Source: Cyclobacteriaceae bacterium
Lineage (GTDB): Bacteria; Bacteroidota; Bacteroidia; Cytophagales; Cyclobacteriaceae
NCBI GenBank assembly: GCA_019638275.1
Contig: JAHBUC010000015.1
Location: 1 to 64,000 of the forward strand
Direction: 5' to 3'
Length of the DNA: 64,000 nucleotides
The position numbers were made by a program, and so were the translations under genes. Shown piece after piece: positions 53,348 to 61,951 of the stretch. The notes beneath the pieces are model-generated. The model saw nothing but the letters and a program-made list of their open reading frames with translations, did not search any database and was not told the origin of the DNA. Within the stretch, counting starts at the first letter, position 1. Each line of letters begins with the position of its first letter.

Positions 53348-53773
53348 TTAACGTTTGTCAATTACGGCCATAGTTATGCGACTGATGCAGATCAGTTCGT
53401 TTTGTTCGTTGGTGATGCGAATTTCCCAAACGTGCGTACGCTTGCCGATGTGAATGGGCTTTGTGGTACCGGTAACAGTTCCCTGCTTTATTCCTCTTAC
53501 ATGATTCGCGTTAATGTCGAGGCCAACACAGTATTGAATAGAAGTATCAATGCAACAATGTGCAGCAACACTGCCCAATGTTTCAGCCAGCGCAACGGAT
53601 GCGCCACCGTGCAGCAATCCATAAGGTTGATGTGTACGGTGGTCAACCGGCATGGTGGCCTGAATGTAATCATCCCCGATGGCGGTAAACACAATACCAA
53701 GGTGTTCCACCATAGTGTTGGCTGACATTTTGTTGAGGATTTCTAGTGTTACGTTTGGGTGGAATAAGGACAT
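53348..53773 (-). CDS. Hotdog thioesterase, MenI-like (DHNA-CoA hydrolase)
   Basis: 141 residues. PaaI/MenI-type hotdog: 'PYGLLHGGASVALAETLGSV' with the HGG loop and catalytic Glu, then 'VGLDINANHVRGIKQGTVTG' and 'HVWEIRITNEQNELICISRI'. First gene of the men operon with 2 bp to menF, so DHNA-CoA hydrolysis is the likely role. General acyl-CoA thioesterase is the alternative. Confidence 0.85.
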   Translation of the reverse strand: MSLFHPNVTLEILNKMSANTMVEHLGIVFTAIGDDYIQATMPVDHRTHQPYGLLHGGASVALAETLGSVAAHCCIDTSIQYCVGLDINANHVRGIKQGTVTGTTKPIHIGKRTHVWEIRITNEQNELICISRITMAVIDKR

Positions 53774-53808
53774 TTAAAACTAACCAATGGTAAGGTGAAT
53801 ACTTTTTC

Positions 53809-53816
53809 TATTTTTG
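53809..53816 (+). promoter_or_regulatory. Predicted -7 promoter box (TATTTTTG) for the histidine phosphatase gene
   Basis: TATTTTTG matches TAnnTTTG exactly, 50 bp before the TTG start at 53867. No clear TTG at -33. It lies in the 93-bp divergent gap between the men operon and this gene. Confidence 0.45.
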
Positions 53817-53866
53817 CGGCAGTTTTTTCGGTTTTTCCCTAAAAACAGGGCCAAAATAGCTACAAA

Positions 53867-54511
53867 TTGAACACGAAAAAAATATACATTGTTCGTCACG
53901 GACAAACAGATTTTAACCTCCGCGGCATCGTTCAGGGCAGTGGGGTGGATAGCAGTCTGAATGATTTTGGGCGTGCCCAGACCAAGGCATTTTTTGAGGC
54001 TTACCGAAACGTTCCATTTGATAAGGTCTATACCTCTGTCTTGAAAAGAACCATCGAATCGGTACAACATTTTATTGATGGCGGATTTGCGCATGAACAG
54101 TTGGTGGGACTAAATGAAATTTCGTGGGGGAAGAAAGAGGGGCAGACGATAACACCGGAAGAGGATGCCTACTACCACCACATGTTGGCCGAGTGGAGAA
54201 AAGGAGAAACGCACTTGCGCATTGAAGGTGGGGAGAGTCCGGAAGATGTGATCAAACGCATGCAACCTGCGGTTGAGAAAATTTTGAGCAAGACCGAAGA
54301 AAAGACTGTACTGATTTGCATGCACGGCCGGGCTATTCGAATCTTGTTGTGTTACCTGCTTAATTATCCGCTGCGAAGCATGGATATGTTTGAGCACGAG
54401 AATGCGTGCCTGTATGTGTTGAACTATTCGGGTTCGATGTTTAGTGTTGAGCGATACAATGACACTACACATCTTAAAGAATTACAAAAGCAACTTGCCA
54501 AGGTAGCTTAA
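53867..54511 (+). CDS. Histidine phosphatase family protein (phosphoglycerate-mutase-like)
   Basis: 214 residues from a TTG start; no ATG or GTG is available upstream of the catalytic motif, which begins at residue 7 ('IYIVRHGQTDFN', His at the RHG). Other family residues: 'VYTSVLKRTIES', Glu in 'LNEISWGKKEGQ', second His in 'VLICMHGRAIRILL'. Probably a phosphatase rather than glycolytic mutase; substrate unknown. Confidence 0.88.
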   Translation: MNTKKIYIVRHGQTDFNLRGIVQGSGVDSSLNDFGRAQTKAFFEAYRNVPFDKVYTSVLKRTIESVQHFIDGGFAHEQLVGLNEISWGKKEGQTITPEEDAYYHHMLAEWRKGETHLRIEGGESPEDVIKRMQPAVEKILSKTEEKTVLICMHGRAIRILLCYLLNYPLRSMDMFEHENACLYVLNYSGSMFSVERYNDTTHLKELQKQLAKVA

Positions 54512-54899
54512 GAAACTCCTTAACTCCTATTGGAGTAGTCTGACAGACTCAACTCCCCTCCTGAGAAGGAGGGGCCGGGGGTGGTTCTTTACTTTATGCC
54601 ATATCGAATTTTTCTGTTCTAAATAAGATGCCGCTCCTACGGAGCTCAATGTTGAATTTGATTTCTTTCTAATAAGATGCGCTCCGCTGGAGCTTGAATT
54701 AGTAATGGTGAGCTTAACATAACTCCCCTCCTGATAAGGGGGGCCGGGGTGGTTATTTATTTTTTCTCAATGAGATGTCGCTCCCACAGAGCTTGATGGC
54801 TCCTCCTGATTAAAGAGGGCCGAGGTGGTTTACTGACTTTCGCAAAAGATGCCACTAAGCCACCGGGGTACTAATTTTTTATTAAGGGTTCGGGGGTTG
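54512..54899. other. Convergent intergenic region packed with hairpins
   Basis: 388 bp between convergent genes. It begins with two small hairpins, ACTCC-TATT-GGAGT (54523-54536) and AGTCT-GAC-AGACT (54537-54549), then holds two interleaved repeat families (listed separately). No open frame of note. It probably acts as a bidirectional transcription end and a landing place for REP-like elements. Confidence 0.75.
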
Positions 54900-54901
54900 T
54901 T
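54551..54901. repeat. REP-like family A, four copies at increasing decay
   Basis: Consensus AACTCCCCTCCTGAnAAGG followed by GGGGCCGGGGGTGGTT. Copies: A1 54551-54586 (best; CCCCTCCT-GAGA-AGGAGGGG gives an 8-bp stem with a GNRA-type loop), A2 54721-54754, A3 about 54800-54830 (decayed), A4 about 54882-54901 (3' half only, ending at the TPR gene stop). The same kind of element is common between Bacteroidota genes. Confidence 0.75.
54622..54868. repeat. REP-like family B, four copies interleaved with family A
   Basis: Consensus AATAAGATGCCGCTCCTACG then GAGCTTGAAT. Copies: B1 54622-54651, B2 54671-54698, B3 54770-54798, B4 about 54842-54868 (decayed). B1 has stem GCTCC-TAC-GGAGC and B2 GCTCC-GCT-GGAGC: stems kept while loops differ, which suggests selection or recent copying of a folded element. 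Order along the region is A-B-B-A-B-A-B-A. Confidence 0.72.
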
Positions 54902-56387
54902 ATTTCTTCAACTGCGCCAACGCAGATTTAGCCTTGCTGTCGATGCTGTTTTTATACGCATGCTTTTTATAGCTGAGCGCTTTGTTGAAATATTTCCGGG
55001 CCTCATCTTTGTTTCCTTCATCGCGTAGGATGTACCCCAACTGAAGACATGCGTTTGGTGCAAAGTACCAGGTTTCTGATCCGCTTAACTCAATGGTTTG
55101 CTCGTAATAGCGCTTGGCTTCGGTCAGTAAATTGGTTTTGTGATAGAGTCTCGCAAAGCGATAGTGATATTCCGCTAAATCGTGGGTGGAGTTTAGGTCT
55201 TCTTTCTTTATACTTTTTAGCAGACGAATGGCCTCATCATAATATCCGCCATCTATGGCGTATCGTGCCCGGGTGATGGGTATGTTGAAGAAATCATTTT
55301 CGGCAAGACTACGAGCTGCATATTTATCAGCCTCGGTAACTTCTCTGCCTTTTAATTTGGCTAATTCAAAATATACTTTGGCTCTTTCGGGTTGATGCTG
55401 CAACCAATAGGAGAGCCCGATTTTATAGTGCGCATCTTTGATGTAGTTGATGCCTTTGTATTGATTGATAAAATGCTGATACGCTGCAATGGACTTAGGA
55501 TAATTGCCCTGATGGAGATACACCTCACCTAACAGGTAGTCTGAATAGTATAGTGGCAAACCTGTTGAGCGTCCCTTGAGTTTCTCCAGCATAATCATCG
55601 CCAACTCGCTGGATGAGTTTTTAATCGCTAAAGAAGCACCAAGAAAGAGTATTAACCGGTTCTGCGGTTGATTTCGGTGGAGCAATTCAAGATGGATAAG
55701 TGCTGAATCGGTTTGTTGTAAAACAAAACCATTTATCAACGGGTGAAGCAACTCTGCTTCATCGGCAAGCGGATTGTCGATGGATTTAACCTCAGTCAAC
55801 ATGGCTAATCCGTTTTCCAAAGAGCCACGCATGCCCAGCAGATTCAGCACCCACTGGTATTTTTCTGGCACTGATCCCAACATGATTTCCAGCAGGCCCG
55901 CTGTTTTTTTGGTCGGCATAAATTCAGGAAACTTTCGTAAGCACTCCATGCTAATCACATGGGCTTGACGCACGCTCCACGCTGCGGTAAAGTCATGCCC
56001 AAACTTCAGGTACACAAATGCCCATTGTAACCTCAACTCTGCCAATACGAATAGTTCTTTTGCTGTTTGGGGTGATGCTTTCTTCAATGTGTTGATTCGA
56101 CTTTCATAAACCTGTTCAAGTTCAGCAAAGCGATCAGCATCTTCGGAAATCAATAACTCGAATACATCTGAAAGGGAGTTGATGTAGATTGCTTCAGGCG
56201 TAACAGCAGAGGAGGAGAGAAGTTTCCTGCTTTCATCAAGTTGGAGGCTTAAGGTGAGTTGATGGGCTTTTACATACGGCTCTTGTATAAGCCACGTGTT
56301 GCTTTGACTGAATGCAGGCAGCATCCAAAAAAAAAGGCAGGTAAACTGCCCTGCCTTTTTCCACGATATCGTTGTTCGGTTACCCAA
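54900..56387 (-). CDS. Secreted TPR-repeat protein
   Basis: 495 residues if translation starts at TTG 56387, the choice that gives a signal peptide ('MGNRTTISWKKAGQFTCLFF' then 'WMLPAFSQ'). Earlier in-frame starts lie well inside the upstream gene; ATG 56324 would lose the signal. TPR-like helix pairs are clear at about residues 285-495 ('PLYYSDYLLGEVYLHQGNYP', 'DAHYKIGLSYWLQHQPERAK', 'ACLQLGYILRDEGNKDEARK'). Likely periplasmic. Its first codons overlap the upstream gene by 8 bp and contain that gene's terminator hairpin. Confidence 0.7.
   Translation of the reverse strand: MGNRTTISWKKAGQFTCLFFWMLPAFSQSNTWLIQEPYVKAHQLTLSLQLDESRKLLSSSAVTPEAIYINSLSDVFELLISEDADRFAELEQVYESRINTLKKASPQTAKELFVLAELRLQWAFVYLKFGHDFTAAWSVRQAHVISMECLRKFPEFMPTKKTAGLLEIMLGSVPEKYQWVLNLLGMRGSLENGLAMLTEVKSIDNPLADEAELLHPLINGFVLQQTDSALIHLELLHRNQPQNRLILFLGASLAIKNSSSELAMIMLEKLKGRSTGLPLYYSDYLLGEVYLHQGNYPKSIAAYQHFINQYKGINYIKDAHYKIGLSYWLQHQPERAKVYFELAKLKGREVTEADKYAARSLAENDFFNIPITRARYAIDGGYYDEAIRLLKSIKKEDLNSTHDLAEYHYRFARLYHKTNLLTEAKRYYEQTIELSGSETWYFAPNACLQLGYILRDEGNKDEARKYFNKALSYKKHAYKNSIDSKAKSALAQLKK
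56331..56360 (-). terminator. Intrinsic terminator inside the TPR gene's signal-peptide codons
   Basis: Perfect 11-bp stem AAAAAGGCAGG / CCTGCCTTTTT with an 8-base loop, followed on the minus strand by a run of nine T. It lies 20 bp beyond the stop of the zinc-ribbon-like gene and also encodes 'KKAGQFTCLFF' of the next protein. Confidence 0.8.
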
Positions 56388-57186
56388 CGGCTTTTCTTCT
56401 CCTGACAGGTGTGGCAGGAGCACCAGCTTTCTTAGGCTTATCGCTGTCATCCAGTGAATCCATATCCACATCGGCTAAGATACGACCGGAATGCTCATCA
56501 ATTACTATTTTTTTCTTCTCGCGGATTTCGGCAATTTTTTGCGGAGGGATAACGATGTTACACCCTTCAGCAGCCCCGCGTACTACGCGTACCACAGCCA
56601 AGCCGTTGCTCAGGCTACCTCGGAGACGTTCGTAATATTTTAATATGGCTTTGTCTTCGATTTTCTTAACAGCCTTGTCGCGTTCGGCCATTAGCCTCTT
56701 TTCTTCTTCCTGGCTTTCGGCAAGAATGCCGTCAAGTTCTTTCTTTTTGATGTCCAGGTGTTCGCCTCTTTCTTTGATCAGGGCTTCGGTTTTTTCGATT
56801 TCGTCTTTCTTGGCCTGGGTGAGTTCTTTGCCTTCTTTGATGCGTTTTTCGCAGATCTGTATTTCGAGTTCCTGAAGTTCAACTTCTTTGGTGATGGCGT
56901 CAAACTCTCGGTTGTTTCGTACGTTTTTTTGCTGCTCGTTGTATTTTTTAATCAGCTTTTCAGCCTCTTTGATTCCTTCCTTGCTCTTTTTGATGTTTTC
57001 CTCAATATCCTTGAGCTCATTCTCGTGTCGTTGCAGGCGGGTTTTGTACCCTTCCATCTCGTCCTCCAGGTCCTGCACCTCATCGGGCAAGTCCCCCCTT
57101 AATTTGATCAGTTCGTCTAATTTGCTGTCGATGGATTGAAGTTTTACAAGGGCTTCGAGTTTTTGTGCTACGGTTTGAGTTTCCAT
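56380..57186 (-). CDS. Coiled-coil protein with degenerate C4 zinc ribbon (CT398/YbgI-partner family)
   Basis: 268 residues. Residues 5-185 are charged coiled coil. The C-terminal domain keeps the family sequence 'IPPQKIAEIREKKKIVIDEH' and 'GRIL', but of the four zinc ligands only Cys209 remains; the others are Ala206, Asp230 and Ser233. The tail 'KKAGAPATPVRRRKAVG' is basic. Family members occur next to Nif3-like genes, as here (14-bp gap). Function unknown. Loss of the zinc site is seen directly. Confidence 0.85.
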   Translation of the reverse strand: METQTVAQKLEALVKLQSIDSKLDELIKLRGDLPDEVQDLEDEMEGYKTRLQRHENELKDIEENIKKSKEGIKEAEKLIKKYNEQQKNVRNNREFDAITKEVELQELEIQICEKRIKEGKELTQAKKDEIEKTEALIKERGEHLDIKKKELDGILAESQEEEKRLMAERDKAVKKIEDKAILKYYERLRGSLSNGLAVVRVVRGAAEGCNIVIPPQKIAEIREKKKIVIDEHSGRILADVDMDSLDDSDKPKKAGAPATPVRRRKAVG

Positions 57187-57200
57187 TCAGTATTTAAAAT

Positions 57201-58298
57201 CTATGTGAAGTAACGTACTGGATTTGTGATCGTTCCTGAAAAATTGACTGCAAAAGTAGGAAATTTTTCTTTCAAAATATCGCCTATCAATTCTTTCGTG
57301 TACACCTCACTTTCATAATGCCCTATATCAGCTATAACAATCTGATTATCAGCATCAAAGAACTCGTGGTATTTGAAATCGGCAGTCACAAAAGCCTGGG
57401 CGCCACTTCGTATGGCAGCGGAAAGCAGAAAACTGCCCGACCCTCCGCATACCGCCACTTTTTTAATGGGCTTATCCAATACTTCTGTATGGCGGATAAC
57501 CTTGAGGTCCATGGCTGCTTTCAAGTGCTTAAGAAATTCATCCGGCTGTAATGGTTTTTCCAATTCCCCAACCATACCTGATCCAACCTCTTGATTTTCA
57601 TTGGCTAAAGGTGTCAGGTAATAGGCCGCTTCTTCATAGGGATGGGCACTTTTCATAGCCTGAACCACTCTTGCTTCCAGGTGGGAAGGGAATATTACTT
57701 CTGCCCGAACCTCTTCAACTTCTTCTTGTTGAAGGGGTTTCCCGATGTGTGGATTGGCCTTTTCGGTGGGCATAAAAGTACCCATACCGGTTACTCTGAA
57801 GCTGCAATTTTTGTAGTCGCCAACCTGGCCAGCCCCGGCTTTATACAGAGCTTCCAGTACTGCATCCGCATTCGCCTTCGGAATAAAAGTTACCAGTTTG
57901 GTCAGTGTATTGCTTTTTGGAGCCAATATTTTCAGGTTTCTCAGCCCTATTTTCTCGGCAATTTTCCGGTTTACCCCGGTGTGCACATTATCCAGGTTGG
58001 TGTGGATGGCGTAGATGGCAATGTCGTTTTTAATCGCCTTCAGTACGGTTCGTTCTACATAATTGCTTCCGGTTATTTTCTTCAATCCTTTGAAAATAAT
58101 GGGATGGTGTGCGATGATGAGGTTACACTTTTTCTGAATGGCTTCTTCAACCACGGCTTCTATGCAGTCCAATGTAATCAACATACCGGTAACCTCCTGT
58201 TCAGGATTACCGGTAAGCAATCCGGAGTTATCGTAGGCTTCCTGATAGGCGCGCGGTGCAATCGACTCGAGGTATTGTGTAACTTCAGAAACTTTCAT
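57201..58298 (-). CDS. Nif3-like dinuclear metal center protein
   Basis: 365 residues. Metal-binding motifs of the NIF3/DUF34 family: 'IIAHHPIIFKGLKKI' (His-His), 'AIYAIHTNLDNVHTGVN' (His, Asp), 'FVTADFKYHEFFDA' (His) and 'IADIGHYESEVY' (His, Glu). The insert at about residues 125-230 is the PII-like domain found in longer members. Biochemical role unclear. Proposed roles include GTP cyclohydrolase-like hydrolase or damage-control activity. It heads a two-gene unit with the zinc-ribbon-like gene. Confidence 0.92.
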   Translation of the reverse strand: MKVSEVTQYLESIAPRAYQEAYDNSGLLTGNPEQEVTGMLITLDCIEAVVEEAIQKKCNLIIAHHPIIFKGLKKITGSNYVERTVLKAIKNDIAIYAIHTNLDNVHTGVNRKIAEKIGLRNLKILAPKSNTLTKLVTFIPKANADAVLEALYKAGAGQVGDYKNCSFRVTGMGTFMPTEKANPHIGKPLQQEEVEEVRAEVIFPSHLEARVVQAMKSAHPYEEAAYYLTPLANENQEVGSGMVGELEKPLQPDEFLKHLKAAMDLKVIRHTEVLDKPIKKVAVCGGSGSFLLSAAIRSGAQAFVTADFKYHEFFDADNQIVIADIGHYESEVYTKELIGDILKEKFPTFAVNFSGTITNPVRYFT

Positions 58299-58352
58299 GA
58301 ATCAATGCGTTAATTGTACCTTTGGCGTTTAAGGTCAAAGGTAAAATTATTC

Positions 58353-59387
58353 ATGTCTGTTTTAAAGCTTTTGCTGTGGCCGTTTGCGGTGCTATATGAT
58401 GTGGTGATGAACATCCGCAACAAGCTGTATGATTTGAAACTCAAGCCCTCCGTAACCTTTGATGTTCCGGTGGTTGGTGTAGGTAATCTGGCCATGGGCG
58501 GAACGGGCAAAACACCGATGGTGGAATACCTGATCCGGTTATTGGGTGACCAGGTTAGGCTGGCTACCCTGAGTCGGGGGTATGGCAGAAAGACAAAAGG
58601 TTTTTTATTGGCCGATTCATCGGCAACAGCCAAAACCATTGGTGATGAACCGTTTCAACTCTTTACCAAGTATGGTAGGGAGGTAGTGGTTGCCGTTGGT
58701 GAGGAACGTGCGCTGGCCATTCCGCAAATACTTGATCAGCATCCCGAAGTTCAGGTGGTGGTATTGGACGATGCGTTTCAACATCGGAAGGTAAATGCAG
58801 GATTTTCAATTTTATTATCGGAGTACAGCAAACCTTTTTACGAAGATCATGTGCTTCCGTTGGGACGATTGCGTGAAGGACAGGAGGGCGCTAATCGTGC
58901 CGATGTAATTGTGATTACGAAGTGCCCGGCTACGCTAAATGAAAATGACATGATGAAGATTATGCACCAGGTGCATACCTATACTAAAAAGCCTGTTTTT
59001 TTCTCAACCATCCGGTATGGTGAACCGGTGCCTATGTCGGATAAGCATTCTGTTTTTTCAGATGAGGTTATACTCCTTAGTGGCATAGCACGTTCACAGC
59101 CATTGAAAGAGTATGTTGAAAGAAACTTTAAGCTGGTTCAGCACCTTGAGTATCGCGATCATTACAACTATACAAAGCGTGATTTGCAAAAACTTTCATC
59201 GTTGGTTTCGTTAAACCCAAACCTGAGTATACTAACTACTGAAAAAGATCGTGTCAAACTAATGAGTGAAGACCTGAAGTCTCGGACTCAGGAGCTTCCT
59301 GTATTTTATCTTCCGATAGAGATGAAGTTTGTAAAGAATGGTAAGGATTTTGATATGCTTGTGCAGGATTTTATAAGCCGTGGGTAA
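58353..59387 (+). CDS. lpxK: Tetraacyldisaccharide 4'-kinase (LpxK)
   Basis: 344 residues from ATG 58353; upstream in-frame codons lack a better start, and AAAGG lies 12 bp before it. P-loop 'VGVGNLAMGGTGKTPMVEYL', then 'LATLSRGYGRKTKGFLL', 'GDEPFQLFTKYG', 'VVVLDDAFQHRKV' (Walker B) and 'LPLGRLREGQEGANRADVIV', all diagnostic. N-terminal amphipathic/hydrophobic helix anchors it to the inner membrane. Phosphorylates the lipid A precursor. The following porin gene starts inside its last codons. Confidence 0.95.
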   Translation: MSVLKLLLWPFAVLYDVVMNIRNKLYDLKLKPSVTFDVPVVGVGNLAMGGTGKTPMVEYLIRLLGDQVRLATLSRGYGRKTKGFLLADSSATAKTIGDEPFQLFTKYGREVVVAVGEERALAIPQILDQHPEVQVVVLDDAFQHRKVNAGFSILLSEYSKPFYEDHVLPLGRLREGQEGANRADVIVITKCPATLNENDMMKIMHQVHTYTKKPVFFSTIRYGEPVPMSDKHSVFSDEVILLSGIARSQPLKEYVERNFKLVQHLEYRDHYNYTKRDLQKLSSLVSLNPNLSILTTEKDRVKLMSEDLKSRTQELPVFYLPIEMKFVKNGKDFDMLVQDFISRG

Positions 59388-61312
59388 TTCTTCTCTGACG
59401 ATATTCGATTTCTTCACTACGTATTTCATTGGCATTTGCCTGGTGTTTTTCAGTGTTTCATTAACCGCCCAGGATTTGCCAGAGCCTCGTTCACGCTCAA
59501 CTATAATCGATGATTCAACCAAACAAATTTACGGGCCCACCACTTCGCAGTACTTTCTGGAATCGGATTTGTTTCGTAACAAATGGATTTCGTACCCGAT
59601 CGATACAGTGATCCGGAATTTTCATCATTTCTCATTCAGTCAACGCAGACAAAATCTGCATCAGGATCTCGGCAACATCGGAACGGCTATTCGTCCTGTC
59701 TATCAGGAAGTGCCTGATGTGATCGGTGCAACTTCAGATCAACGCTTACGATCTGTATTAAATTAATGCCGCGGACAGTTTTTCAATACACGTTCCCCCA
59801 TATTCAAATCTTAATCTTGTTTTAGGTGGAAAAGGCAGATCCCTCACCAATATCATGTATAGCCGGAATATCAATCCGCGTTTGAATTTTGGTTTTCACT
59901 ACAATGGAATATTTATCGATAAACAGATACAACGGCAAGGTAAAGGTGATCGGAACGCGCGAGCAGAAGCCTATGGAATGTTCATGAGTTATCATAATAA
60001 GGATAGTTCGTATACGGCACTCCTTCGGTTTAAGCGCATGTATCACCGTGTTTTTGAGTACGGTGGTGTTCGGGTGGATGATCAATCGGATTTTCTTTTT
60101 TCAGATTTGTTTGATCAGGATGCGCAACCCTGGCTATTGCGTGCACAAAGCAGTGATCTTCGTAGAAATTATCACCTCTACCATCAATACAAAGTAGGCG
60201 AGGCTCTTCAAATCTATCATCGGCTTGATGGCGACCGACAACAATCCCGGTTTTATTATGATTTAAATTCTGAGCCGTTTAGTAATATATTTTTCGATGC
60301 CGTTGTGGTGGATAGTGCCCGAACCCGTGATCAGACAAAATTCAACACGCTACGCAATGAGGGAGGTATAAAGGGCAACTTGCTGAAGTTGTTTTACAAT
60401 GGGTATGTGGCATTACGTCAGTACTCAATTGACTACAAGTATTTTCTGGATGATGGGTTCTACCTGCCCACCAGCGGAACTGAATTTTATGTCGGTGGTC
60501 GCATGGAGTTACAACTTGATTCCCTTATTCAGATACGCGGTCATATTGAGTCCATGTTGGATGCACGCTACCGTATTTCCGGAAGTATTGATACCAAATG
60601 GTTTTCTGCTTATTTGAAGCGCTCCGTTTCTTCGCCTTCGTTTTTGCAGCAAGCCTATCGTGGAAGTCACGATATCTGGATGAATTACTTTAACCCGGTT
60701 GAGGCCAGTGAGGTTGGTGGAAACCTGATTTACAAATCGGATTGGTTAAAAGTATACCCTGGTATCCGACTGTCAACATTTCGAAATTTTGTGTTCTTTA
60801 AGCAAGGTGATTACGCAATAGATCAAACGGTGCTACCGATTCAGTCCTCTGGTTATCAAACGATCGCCTCACCTGAGTTGGCCTTTCACATCCGGCCGCT
60901 TAAAAACACATGGTTGACCACCCGTACCATTTATACGCGCATACTTGAAAATGCTGACGATGCATTGCAGATGCCTGAACTTTTGGTTAATGCACAATTG
61001 TCGTATGCCAACATTTGGTTTGGTGGCAATTTCGATTTTCAGGTGGGGTTAGATTTGCATTGGCGCTCCAATTATTTTGCGTATGGATACGATCCGGCCA
61101 TCCAACAATTCTATACCCAACAGGAAGTTAAAAGCCCTTCGTTTCCTCTGCTTGATGTTTTTTTAAGCGCGAAAATTATTAGAGGAAGAATTTTTCTGAA
61201 GTACAACAACATTGTAGCTGCGTTTTCAAAGTCGGCACAAGTGCCAACACCTTTTTATCCGGGCGTGGTTAATGTTTTCGATTTTGGTTTCGACTGGTCG
61301 TTTTATGATTAA
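59380..61312 (+). pseudogene. Putative porin (PF14121-like) broken by a cluster of frameshifts
   Basis: GTG start 59380 overlapping lpxK by 8 bp; signal peptide ends 'FFSVSLTAQ'. The frame reads to 'DVIGATS' (59734) and stops at 59766. The protein continues in other frames: 'NAYDLY' at 59741-59758, then a TAA, 'PRTVFQYT' in a third frame at 59769-59792, and 'PYSNLNLVLGGKGRS' from 59798, which stays open to 61312. So three to four indels and one stop lie within 59737-59800. The rest ('MYSRNINPRLNFGFHYNGIF' ... 'NVFDFGFDWSFYD') is intact barrel sequence. Pseudogene or sequencing errors; cannot be decided from this read-out. Confidence 0.8.
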
Positions 61313-61319
61313 TGATGTA

Positions 61320-61916
61320 ATGAAAGACAAGTTTACATTAGGACTAGAATTACCTACAGATCCGCGGTGGGTAAATATTGCGGAGAAAAATATTGAAGAC
61401 ATCCTGGTTGATCATGCGTATTGCGAGCAGAAAGCGGCATCCTCCTGTATATCGTTAATTGTTCAATATCCTGAAAAAGAAGAGTTGGTTGAGATGCTGA
61501 CACCTGTAGTAGCTGAGGAGTGGGGTCATTTTGAACGTGTTGTAGAAGCGTTAAGAAAGCGTGGGTACAAGCTGGGTAAGCAACGTAAAGATGCTTACGT
61601 GGAAGCGCTAAATGGTTTGCTGAAAAAGGGTGGAGGCCGCGAAGAACAGCTTGTTGAAAAATTATTGATGAATGCCTTGATAGAAGCCCGAAGCGCGGAG
61701 CGTTTCCGGTTGCTATGGAAAAATATTGCAGATCAGGAGCTTTCTGTTTTTTATTATGAGTTAATGGTTTCTGAAGCAGGGCATTACAAGAACTTTCTGT
61801 CGCTTGCCAAAACGTATATGCCCGAAGATTATGTGGAAAGCCGCTGGCGCCAATTACTAGCCGATGAAGCCGAGATTATGAAGAGGATGGAGGTTAGGGG
61901 AGATAGAATGCATTGA
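61320..61916 (+). CDS. miaE: tRNA-(ms2io6A)-hydroxylase (MiaE)
   Basis: 198 residues from ATG 61320, 7 bp after the porin stop (ATG 61305 is an alternative overlapping it). Ferritin-like four-helix diiron enzyme: ligands Glu36 ('YCEQKAA'), Glu67 and His70 ('EEWGHF'), Glu122 ('EARSAERF'), Glu152 and His155 ('SEAGHY'). 'DHAYCEQKAAS' and 'EEWGHF' are characteristic. Hydroxylates the modified adenosine 37 of some tRNAs. Confidence 0.93.
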   Translation: MKDKFTLGLELPTDPRWVNIAEKNIEDILVDHAYCEQKAASSCISLIVQYPEKEELVEMLTPVVAEEWGHFERVVEALRKRGYKLGKQRKDAYVEALNGLLKKGGGREEQLVEKLLMNALIEARSAERFRLLWKNIADQELSVFYYELMVSEAGHYKNFLSLAKTYMPEDYVESRWRQLLADEAEIMKRMEVRGDRMH

Positions 61917-61943
61917 TAAATGTTCAGGTTTATCAATGCATTC
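61906..61943. terminator. Long hairpin between convergent genes
   Basis: Perfect 15-bp inverted repeat GAATGCATTGATAAA (61906-61920) / TTTATCAATGCATTC (61929-61943) with an 8-base loop; one more A-T pair outside. It includes the miaE stop codon and ends 9 bp before the stop of the convergent T9SS gene. It lacks a long T run, so it may stop transcription less well than a classical terminator but would serve as a 3'-end stabiliser for both messages. Confidence 0.7.
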
Positions 61944-61951
61944 TCAATGTA

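Noticed and set aside
57642..58313. 223-codon open frame on the + strand opposite the Nif3-like gene
   Set aside because: Antisense shadow of a conserved protein; Phe/Gly/Gln-rich translation with no domain.
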